This document shows positions 48,376 through 57,855 of a stretch of DNA of 64,000 bases, in pieces. The notes beneath the pieces are model-generated. The model ran no database searches and had not been told where the DNA came from. It was given only the letters and a program-made list of their open reading frames with translations. The stretch covers positions 16,775,139-16,839,138 of the forward strand of contig CAKAKS010000039.1 of NCBI GenBank assembly GCA_916700875.1, written 5' to 3'. The first letter of the stretch is position 1. Every line of letters begins with the position of its first letter. Made by a program: the position numbers and the translations under genes. This DNA is from Sebastes aleutianus. Taxonomy: Eukaryota; Chordata; Actinopteri; Perciformes; Sebastidae.

Positions 48376-49250
48376 TCTGTTTTTAATATATTTACTGTAT
48401 TGTTATTGTTGTTATTATATATATCTTGTCCTAATTGTTTGTTTTCACTATTATGTAGTCATATTATATTATATTATATTATATAGTTATAGTTATATTA
48501 TTTCTTTATATTAATGGCTTCAGATAAACCCAGTGGGTTTTTTGCCTCTTCCTGCACTGTATATTATTCATTTATTTTTTTTGTTATGTTGTATAGTCTT
48601 AAATTGTGCAAAACAAATAAACATAAAAATAAGTAGGCTATTAAGTCCAGTGCATCTATGACCTCCTTTATTTTGTATTATATCATCTAAGCTGAAAACG
48701 TTGAATAAAAGCAAAAATGTGGATAACGAGTCATAGTTTTACTTTGTTTATTGCATTTGACCAACAGTCTAACAACTGCCACATTGCCCCCTGTCGTTTA
48801 AAACATGTACATACATAATATCTCTGTTTTTCAACACATGTAGAGAGATTTTTTAAAGGCTATTTGTTCGCACACTAAAACAAAGCAGCAGAAATAAAAC
48901 AAATAAAAGAAAATGAGTCTTGCAGGTGAGATTAGAAAAAACCTCAGGGGCTTATAGAAGGAATCTTACTTCAATAAACAAATACAAAACTCATATAATC
49001 AACAAAAGTAAACAAACAAGCAAACTTAAAATCCAAAAAGTAAACGTAGAGTACGCAACATAAGACACTCAATAAAGGTTAATTCCTCTCCAAGAAACCC
49101 AAGACTCACTGTAAAATTACTGTGATACATTTATGGGGACTTAATGCATCTGTGGAAATCAATAGTTTAAAGTGACTGTTTTCGTTGCATATTGAACATT
49201 GATTTGCTTATTTTCATCTCGTAATATCTTAACAATTAAATGTATTAAAT
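48373..49250. other. Spacer inside the large inverted repeat
   Basis: AT-rich, with a short (ATATT)n run near 48461-48484. It holds neither a transposase ORF nor terminal signatures explaining the inverted arms. Confidence 0.45.
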
Positions 49251-49595
49251 ATGTTATTGAAAGTTGAAAAATAATTAATTTTGTATGTTGTTTTTGATTA
49301 TTCTTATAAGTTACATTGACAATTGCAATTAGCTGTTGGTTACTTAGTGTGAATAACAAATTACAACACAAGTTTCAGACAGATGGATTTTTATCTATTA
49401 ATAAAAATATGTTATTAAAATATTCCTTTTACAGATAAAGATAGTTGCAACTTTTTGAGATTGAATTCAGACACATGGCCCCTGTTTTGTTTTTTTTATT
49501 CCAAAGGCATCAATTAATTTCTGGATATGACATTAATAAGTAGCAGGGGAGAAGCATGAAATGTTCATATTTTATGCTTAATTTAAAATCTGAAC
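49251..49595 (-). repeat. Right arm of a large inverted repeat (about 345 bp)
   Basis: It is the reverse complement of 47875-48213. Its outer edge abuts the 38-bp tandem array that starts at about 49604. Confidence 0.9.
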
Positions 49596-49603
49596 ATAAT
49601 TTA

Positions 49604-49975
49604 TATTTTCTCTTACTTCAGAGTGTTTAATAAGATAATTATATTTTCTCTTACTTCAATGTGTTTATTAAGATAATTATATTTTCTCTTACTTCAGAGT
49701 GTTTAATAAGATAATTATATTTTCTCTTACTTCAGAGTGTTTAATAAGATAATTATATTTTCTCTTACTTCAGAGTGTTTAATAAGATAATTATATTTTC
49801 TCTTACTTCAGAGTGTTTAATAAGATAATTATATTTTCTCTTACTTCAATGTGTTTATTAAGATAATTATATTTTCTCTTACTTCAGAGTGTTTAATAAG
49901 ATAATTATATTTTCTCTTACTTCAGAGTGTTTAATAAGATAATTATATTTTCTCTTACTTCAATGTGTTTATTTT
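49604..49975 (+). repeat. Tandem array, 38-bp period, about 10 units
   Basis: The unit is about tattttctcttacttcagag followed by tgtttaataagataatta. Two variants are interspersed: most units read cagagtgtttaataag, while units at about 49657, 49847 and 49961 read caatgtgtttatta. Each unit contains a pyrimidine-rich ttctcttacttcag that looks like a 3' splice acceptor. The array ends about 460 bp before the pex11a ATG. Confidence 0.95.
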
Positions 49976-49988
49976 GCCCTTAAAATGT

Positions 49989-50095
49989 ACAGTTGCCATA
50001 GTGAACACAAGACAGTTACCATAGTGAACACAAGACAGTTACCATAGTGAACACAAGACAGTTACCATAGTGAACACAAGACAGTTACCATAGTA
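49989..50095 (+). repeat. Tandem array, 23-bp period, 4.6 units
   Basis: Units of acagttaccatagtgaacac plus aag start at 49989, 50012, 50035, 50058 and 50081 (last partial). They are almost identical; only the first has gttgcc for gttacc. The array follows the 38-bp array after 13 bp and lies about 340 bp upstream of the pex11a ATG. Confidence 0.95.
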
Positions 50096-50098
50096 ACC

Positions 50099-50437
50099 AA
50101 TAATTACGCGCTGGTCCGTCAGCAACACCGGTTCGGCTTTTTGTTCCGTTCGAAAAGCTGTCCGTAGTGAAACAAGCACGTTTTTTGGCTCAGCTGTCAT
50201 GTATCACCCAGAAACCGACCGGTAAATTAGCTCACTGTGAATCAGGTGTGAACGTGGAAGAAGTTTCTACAATTCAGACGGCAACGTTGGATGAAACCAC
50301 CAATTAACAACGTTTGTTTAAAGTGAACACAAGTAACTGACTTTCTACTAAACGGTAGCAGAGAGAAATTGGTTCCGTTTTGTGAACGAGGGTTCAACAT
50401 TATCTAACTAGAACAAGCTGTTCCTGACCGGGTTAAC
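50099..50437 (+). promoter_or_regulatory. Presumed pex11a promoter and 5' UTR
   Basis: This stretch lies between the end of the 23-bp tandem array and the pex11a ATG. It is richer in CG dinucleotides than the surrounding DNA (acgcg, ccgg, ttcgg, ttcg, gaccgacc), as expected of a TATA-less housekeeping promoter. No TATA box was seen. The transcription start is not determined. Confidence 0.45.
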
Positions 50438-50493
50438 ATGGACACGGTGGTTAAATTCACAAGCCAGAGCCAAGGAAGGGACCGCATATTCAG
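50438..50493 (+). CDS. pex11a: pex11a coding exon 1
   Basis: This exon encodes MDTVVKFTSQSQGRDRIF plus two bases of an Arg codon, then a gtgagt donor. The ATG context is ggttaacATGG, with A at -3 and G at +4, a favourable initiation context. Confidence 0.93.
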
Positions 50494-51532
50494 GTGAGTC
50501 CTTTAGAAGTGTTTGTGGCTTTGTTTGTAAACTGTCCACGTTGTATTTTATCCATAGAAAGTTAAGTTACTACTAGATAAGCAGTGGGACAAAGGCAGCG
50601 CGTGCTCTTCATTGAACGTCAACTTTCTACTTTCTCTCTCCGTCTTCTTTCTTTCTTTTCAGGGCGACCCAATATGCTTGTGCTCTGTCCATATATTTGC
50701 TTCGAAACAACTCAGAGAGAAAGGAGCTTGTGGCCAAACTCAAAAGTCTGGAGACCAACATGAGCGCTGGACGAAAATGTGAGTATGCCTGTAACTGTGA
50801 AGTGAGGGAGGGGTCTCAGTAGCCATAGTTAAAAGTAGTTAAAGGTGGTCTCAGTAGGTCCCAAACTAAATGAGGAGTAGGGTAACTGAATATAAAACAC
50901 AATAATTAAGATTTACCCCAATGGATATGTATTAGTACAGCATGTCCTTGTGTACAGTATGTTCAATTCTAAAATTAAGTACAGAAACTTAAGTAGACTT
51001 CTCACGAGAGAAGCAAGCAACCAGGTCTATAGAAACAAGCCCAAAAGAAGCTACTCTCCCCCCAAAAGCCCAAAACAGGTGACCTTACCTACCTACCACA
51101 ATATGAGAGAGAGGCGGTCACTTGATCTCTCTCTATATATATATATATATATATTAATTTTTATTAATTTATTTTGGATTGCATGCATTTCCATTCATTT
51201 TTGTATTGCATTGCGTTTTTGCATCCATTTTGAGCTTGTAACTTTTAATTTTTCTTGTCAACTAAACTTAAAATATAAGAACATTTTATTACATTTTTGT
51301 ATTTAATTTTTGGCTTGTAACTTTACATTTTTCTTGATACAGATACAGATAGCTTTATTTATCCCCGAAGGGCAATTCAGTTTCTGCAGTCCACCACGAC
51401 ATATACACATTCATACTGCACAATCATCAATGACAGAGGGAACACAGTAGGTGGCATATGGGGAGGTGCAAGATCAATATGCAAGGAAATGCGCACACTT
51501 TCCCAAAGTCCACATATTGGTCCTCCGTACTG

Positions 51533-51566
<34 letters not shown>

Positions 51567-54500
51567 GAACAGATAAAACGGTGAAAACTGTAGTGGGTCG
51601 CACACAAAGAAGCCCCCCTTGGCCGAACAACAGCTGACAGCTGTCAGCTGTCAAATCCAGGAAGTATCAACCTTGTCAACTATACTTAAACAAGTTGAAC
51701 ATTTAATTTAATTTTTGTATTTCGGAACATTTCTGCGAAGACCGTGAATCCTCATTAAAAAGAACAGTGCTGTTTCTGTTTCTTTTATGTTTTTCAGTGC
51801 TAACATTTTGAACCAGATCGGCATGATGTGCTTGTATATCACACTTACAATTACGGCAACTGCCTGCAAATCGTTGGAGCGAGACCGAAGCAAGCCCAAA
51901 TAAGCAATCCCAAAAAAATGCAACCCGCGACTACCAATATTTTTAAGCGACTTTTCAGGAAAAGAACCAAAAGTCGCTTATAATAAGCGGACTTGGCAAC
52001 TCTGGCCCTACCCCATTGCCCAATAATATAGCTGAGTAAACGCACTACAGTATATTGACAGTAACATTGCTGCCCTCCATTGTCCATTAAGCCATTATCG
52101 TCATAACTGCTCACTGTGGGTCTACAAATAACTTTCAACAAACCTTTATTTGGATTGAACCTATGATTTATTATTTTCGTTTAATTTAAATTTTTTTAAA
52201 TTTTTATTTTTCGTATTAATTGTTTAGTCTAAAGCATGAAGAATGCCCCTTAAAAATTTCCCTGAGCCCAACCTGATGTCTTCAAATACCTCTTTTTGTA
52301 TCATCAACAGTCCAAAAATAATTTACAATTATATAAAACGGTAAAACTGCAAGTTCTCACATTTGAGATCATTTAGCCAACCATTTTTGCTTCATAAATG
52401 CTTTAAACAATGAATCGATCATGAAAAATTTGTCGATCGATGAATCACCATCTGTTTTTTACAACCTGCAATTATAACTTTGCTCTACTAGTTTACCTTG
52501 TTTTGTCTTCCCTGTATCTTCCTACATATTCACCATCAGTTTTATAGACTTGCAGCAAATGAAATCCTCCTTTTTCATTATTCCGATCCGTCATTGAATT
52601 CATATAATAGCAATCTGTGGTCTGCTGCATAATAATCTGAAATCAATTGTTTTTCACTCCATGGACATTTCAGACACTTTTTGTTTGTCCTCAAAACCCC
52701 TGTCTGCCTTGCAGCTGATTTTCTCTATAAACAGAATGATATTTCGTCAACAAGGTCAGGATGAGCTTTTGACTGCCCACAAGACAGGAGCTGAGTCACA
52801 GCAAATAACAGCTTTAGTTGTTTGACTTTCTCCAGCTTCCGTCAAGCCCAGTCTCATATTGTCAATAATTCAATAACCTCATCTGTTTCACGAAAACTTC
52901 TGGAACCACCATCTTTGTTCCAGGAAATAGTTTCTGTGATAGAATAGAAAAGAGAAGACTACAAATGAGCTTGTTCTAGACAGTTGTTCCTAAGTGCCAT
53001 TGAACATTGCCATTTTAAAAGATGACACTAAAGAGGGATGTGTATTTTCAGCTGTAAACTAAAAATTACTAGGGTGGTGAAATGTAACTTGCATAGCCTT
53101 TCAACCTGTTACTGCTATACCAGGGTTTACCTCAGGAAACTGTTTAGCATAGGCAGTAAGCCGCCCAGGTTCTGCACATCTTGTCTTGTGATCAGTTGAA
53201 CAGATGACAGCCTAAACGGTAGCCACACTTATTACATTTATGACATTTTCTCTGTGAAATAGCACCTACGCTCTTTTTCCCTGAAGGTAAATATTTTATT
53301 TTGTAAAATTTTTTAAATTTTTTTAATGTTAATGAAGGTCATCTGTATTTCAGGGGAGGTTCCTCACCTCTGCTATAAAACACTGCCGGAAAACCTGCAC
53401 ACATTATCCCACCATCAATTCGACATCAACAGTATTTTGTTTGCTTCTCTTTCAGTGATGACATCATCTTAACCAAAGTTTTTTTTAAACTGCAACTGCC
53501 TACTTACTAGGGGTGGGACTCACCAGAGGCCCCATGATACGATATTATCCCGATACTTAAGTCACGATACGATCTTCTTGCGATTTTAAACGCTTTGCGA
53601 TATGCTGAGTATTGAAATAAGATATATTGTGATTTATTAACCTTTTTTTCCAACTGCAAATTATGCAGTTCGTCAACATCTGTTTTATCTAATACGATAC
53701 AGCTTTCACTTTGTTCATCTCAGAGTTTTCATTCAGGGACTCCTTTGAAAATGGCCATGCCTGTTTTTCCTCGCCAAAATTTATCTTAAGTTTAAAGCAT
53801 TATTTAGCATTCTTCCTGACAAGCTAACATGACATGGTTGGTACCATCGATTCCTTAGGTTTCTAGTTAATATGATATCAGTATCTTCACTCTACTCTAG
53901 CTTTAAGACTGAGCCCTACAACCTCTGAAATACAGAATAGTATGGGATTGTTAAGGTTAATAGTTTATATAATAAAAGATTGATACTTGACATCCGTGTA
54001 TCGATACGATATTGCCACGCAAAATATTGCAATACTATGCTGTATCGATTTATTTTGCCCCCCCACTACATACTGCCTCTAAAAAATATATATATATGCA
54101 ACCATTTTACCAAGAAACATTGTGAAATTGACAAGATACTCAATCTGAACATTAAATGAAATTTCATGCATGCTTATTTTTTTTTGCCGCTACAGCTATT
54201 CCTTTATTCTCTTCTTCCAGCACATGAACAAAAGGTACACAAAACATATTTGAGGATGTACCAAAAAGTGTGTCAGGGTCACATTTGTTCGTGCTCTGTA
54301 AACGTGCAGTACAAATTGCACTGAATGTTTTACAAGTTGAGTACTATTTGGCTATTTAGCATTCTCTTTGACATCTATGTGCCCTAACCAGACTAATGGC
54401 TGTTTGTGGCTGTGTTTGGGAGTCTGTAGCTTTTTCCCCTGTGAGCTGAGATACACATTGTGTGTGTGGGTGACTGCACTCTGTGTGCAGACACATGGAT

Positions 54501-55933
54501 GCTGATGACCCTAGCCCTAGATAGATTTACTTTACAACCTTCTACTGACACTTTTTGAACTTTGACTCAAAGTTTTATTGCTTTTCATTTTACAGGACAC
54601 AAACAGACATTGTGTGTCTGTGAGGTTAGGTATACAACATTTTGATACAACTTGTTCTTTATACAGAGGCTTTAGTAGTGTCTTTGTGATGGCTTTTACA
54701 CGCAGTCCACTTTTGAATTCTCAGAATATGTGCAAGTCTTTCCATAAATCATATATCTCTTCGAAAACACTCCGTGGTTTTAATATGGATTAAAATCTTA
54801 AGACTGACTTGACACAAGCTCCACATGGAAATGAAGGATAACGTTATGCCTCAGAGCAGGGTCTGGCAGGAAAGACCTCGCACCTCTCAGGGCCAAAGAG
54901 AACCTGCCAGGCTCTGTTCATGCACCACTTAATTAATCTCTTCTGTGCATCAGAGCTGCAGCCACAGGGCTCTCCTGCCTCTATGCCTGGTCTGTCTGGT
55001 TGAGGTAATAGTGGGTGAAGGAGACATGCAGGTGTCACCATTTAAAAACAGTTTATGAGAGGTGAATTTACTTGTTAGTGGCTGTGAATGATGCCAATAA
55101 CATGCTTTCTGAAGGGCTCAGAAAACAATGAATGCTAGGAAGAGCCTGAGCTAGAATAGCTGCCATCACGGTGTATAATCTCACTGAGTTAGTGACGACC
55201 ATGACCTCTTGCCCTCAGAGGGACAAATGTGATAAGATGAAACACACTGTAGTTTGTTTTAAATGCAGCTTAACTGCTCTCCATAGTGAAATGTTGACCT
55301 GGCATTTCATATTAAATTGATTGCTGCTCTAATATCCTTTTTTTTCTTCTTCCTCCTTTGTCAGTGTTCAGGCTGGGGAACACAATAAATTCCATTGAGG
55401 CTGCTAAGCGAACCATGCAACTCTCTGACCGAGTGCTGTGCCTGTGCCTTACTGCAGCCAATGCCAACCGCGCCCTCTACTTTATCTGTGACAATGTACT
55501 TTGGGCCAGAAGCGTCGGTCTTATCCGCGATATCGACAAGGAACGCTGGAGCCTAAATTCCTCTCGCTGCTACTTCCTCTCGCTAGTTATGAGCCTGACC
55601 AGAGATGTTTACGTAGTCGTCCAGTTGATGACACAGAGAGCAAGAGATGAACACTTTAGACAGAAAATGGAGATGCATCTCCGTGAGAGTCCTGAAGTAG
55701 CTGAAGCTGTCGTTCCTCAGCTGGATGCGATTCTCTTTCTGCTGTTTGACAGCCTAAAATCGCATCCTGCTGTTGCCTTGGACACGCTGAAAAATGTATG
55801 TGATCTCTTCATTCCTCTTGACAAGTTGGGTATATACCAGTCAAATGCAGGAGTGGTGGGATTTTGTGGTTTGATGTCCTCAGTGATTGGGATTATAACC
55901 CTCTTACAGCCCAAGTTAAGACTCAAACCATGA
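50438..55933 (+). CDS. pex11a: Peroxisomal membrane protein PEX11-alpha (three coding exons)
   Basis: PEX11 proteins sit in the peroxisomal membrane and drive its elongation and division by inserting amphipathic helices and recruiting the fission machinery. Joining 50438-50493, 50663-50778 and 55365-55933 gives 246 residues, against 247 for human PEX11A as I recall it. The N-terminus has QGRDRIFRATQY and a helix-rich Lys/Glu stretch. Residues about 57-70 read KLFRLGNTINSIEA, residues 93-110 RALYFICDNVLWARSVGL, and residues 196-216 match LDT-KN-CDLF-PLDKLGIY. A C-terminal membrane segment follows (about 220-238). The PEX11A-type match runs end to end, which favours alpha over beta or gamma. 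The start is the first ATG in the clear first exon and matches the family's N-terminus. The second intron is about 4.6 kb and holds repeats. Two tandem arrays lie just upstream. The C-terminus (KLRLKP) lacks the mammalian dilysine arrangement. Confidence 0.95.
50663..50778 (+). CDS. pex11a: pex11a coding exon 2
   Basis: The acceptor is cttttcag. The exon completes Arg19, encodes ATQYACALSIYLLRNN through MSAGRK, and leaves one base before a gtgagt donor. It covers the N-terminal helical region that in PEX11 proteins contacts the membrane surface. Confidence 0.93.
51336..51440 (-). repeat. LINE-like 3' tail in pex11a intron 2
   Basis: The wording gatacagatacagatagctt followed by tatttatccccgaagggcaa and ttcagtttctgcag resembles the 3' end of a fish LINE in reverse orientation (its complement reads ttgcccttcggggataaata). 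No ORF remains. Confidence 0.4.
51533..51565 (+). repeat. (AC)n microsatellite in pex11a intron 2
   Basis: About 16 AC units; the complementary frame gives a run of Cys-Val that is not a protein. Confidence 0.95.
53509..54067 (+). mobile_element. hAT-like element with AGGGGTGGG/CCCCCCCACT ends, family K, in pex11a intron 2
   Basis: The ends AGGGGTGGGACT and GCCCCCCCACTA are inverted repeats, with paired ATACGATA-rich subterminal stretches (gatacgatattatcccgata; cgatacgatattgccacgc). The middle (53739-53930) is homologous to the core of family J at 47040-47230, so two elements with different ends share a core. Confidence 0.6.
55365..55933 (+). CDS. pex11a: pex11a coding exon 3 (last)
   Basis: The acceptor is cctttgtcag. 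The first two bases complete Leu58, and FRLGNTINSIEA follows. The exon carries most of the PEX11 domain and both hydrophobic segments, and ends at TGA 55931-55933. An open frame continues 7 bases upstream into the intron but offers no better start. Confidence 0.94.
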
Positions 55934-56406
55934 TAATAATGGTGGAGATAAATCTCACTGACTAACTGCAGATAAAAGGGTTAATCATGACAGGTTTTTA
56001 AAGGATTTAGTGTCATCTACCTGGAGGTATAATGGTGGACCGAAGTCAACCTGGTGCACAATGAGATTAGGCAATGTCACATTTTGTAACATTTATGTTA
56101 GAATAGAATTTATTACATCATACTCAGGCCAGCAATAACTGAAGGGATGACTGGATTTGATTGTTTTTTAACAGATTTTTGATTAAGTGATTGATTGAAC
56201 TGATTACATCATGCTTTTGAGACTTCGAAATGACTTGAATGGGGACCATTTCAAGGTTAAAACACTGTTTTAAAAGGGAGCAAATCAAGTTTACATGGAG
56301 GCCTTGTTTATTTTTCGTATTTCAAAAGAGCCATGGCTAAACCTGTGTGCATTCCTGTCTTCTCCAACACCACATATTAACACCAGCACGTTGGTAACTA
56401 CTGTAC
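55934..56406 (+). other. Downstream of pex11a, probable 3' UTR
   Basis: This follows the pex11a stop codon directly and ends at the B-family insertion. No canonical AATAAA is obvious, so the 3' end of the transcript is not placed. Confidence 0.35.
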
Positions 56407-56410
56407 TTAA

Positions 56411-56815
56411 AGGTTCTCTATATGGAATTCAGAGCATTTCTATTGCCTCCACACGGCTCTCAACATGGAGACGGCGGCTTGAACAGTGCAAACAACGGCA
56501 AAAGTGCTGGCGGAGCTAACAGTGTTAACCTGGGGGAGACCGGAGAGTGGGCGTTACACTTCTGCGACGACGCTGCAGGTCTGGACAGCGTTATAGACCA
56601 TAACCGCCCTATGAGCTCAGTGCAGAGCGACAGCCATGAGCTAGCCAGTGGGGGAACAACAGAGAGACTCACATGCACTAAAATACACACGCACAAGGAG
56701 GGAGCGTGACTTCATTCTCTGCTTCTGCTCAGGTAGACATTACACCTCTATAACTTTACATAGCAAATAGTTTTTTACTGCTATATTAATGCTCTGAATC
56801 CCACATATAGAACCT
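56411..56815 (+). mobile_element. TTAA-flanked miniature element, family B, copy 4
   Basis: It starts AGGTTCTCTATATGGAATTC after TTAA (56407-56410) and ends near CACATATAGAACCT, with the right TTAA mutated. The interior matches copies at 18015 and 33810. It lies 480 bp downstream of the pex11a stop codon, and the small ORFs in it are repeat sequence. Confidence 0.75.
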
Positions 56816-57855
56816 TGGAAATAAGGGCTCCTTACTGATGCAAGTTTTTGTATTTGCTTTTGCACCTATCTCTTAGAAAAACTAAGATCTTAATCACAGT
56901 GGCATTGCCATTTTAAATCCACTGTCTTTCTCTACTCTCTGTTTGGTGATAAGTTGCTGCTAAAAGTTTTACCTCTATGATCCAAGTGATGAATAAGCTG
57001 CCCTCTCAGCCAAAAGTGCTACCAGAGGGGAAAAAGCAGCTGAGAGATTTCAGGTGATTTCTAGGTCTTTTTTTACAACAGACATTTTGACTTGTCACAG
57101 TAGGAAAAGCACAGATAATGACACCAACAGTGGCTCTGCTCTATTCAAGTGTCCCATTGAGAGTGACAGTGAGCCAGCGGGCCCAATACCAGGACCCTGA
57201 AATCAAAACGGTGAAATGGAATTCAGCAGTCATTAATTTCATTATTTACACATGTGCTTTTCCTATTGTGACAATTTAAAACATATCATATCATGATATT
57301 TTTCTTCCTACCATTCAAGGCATGACCTGGACTTTGACTCAACAGATTATTACTTTATCATTTAAAGAAAGTGTTTAAAAAAACAACTATGCATATATTA
57401 CTATTTGAATGAGCAAAGACACCCTCAATGATGTGATTACAATTAAATTCTTAATATATGAATTGTATGCTTGTGTATATATGTTTTTTTTAAATATTTG
57501 TGACACAGACAAAACAAGTGTACGAGAATAAATTGGAAACCTCCAACTTCCTCTAGAAAATACTATGAAAACTTCAGTGCTCAAAGCTGCGGGTGCACTT
57601 GTCATTTATTATCACATGTAGTAGTGTCATTCATTTCAGATGACTTAATGTTTTCACTGTCACGCTTGATTGAAAGGTTAATAAAAATTTAAAACTATTT
57701 TAAATTGTCCTTTTTAAAAACTACATGGTTAATATGTTAATGATTAATCTAACTGCCTGGGTGGTGATGAATGGAAAACAGTTGCGGTTCAGTTTAGAAA
57801 TGCAGTAACACTGCCCTCTTGGGGAAACATGACGCCTCGTTGAATTCAAAAGCTT
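56816..57855. other. Unassigned sequence between convergent genes
   Basis: No exon or named repeat was recognised between the B copy and the candidate minus-strand poly(A) signal near 57858. Confidence 0.4.

Larger units (their letters stand above)
50779..55364 (+). other. pex11a: pex11a intron 2
   Basis: The 4.6-kb intron contains an AT run (51134-51155), a LINE-like tail (51336-51440), an AC microsatellite (51533-51565) and a hAT-like element (53509-54067). No additional exon is needed to complete the 246-residue protein. Confidence 0.85.
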
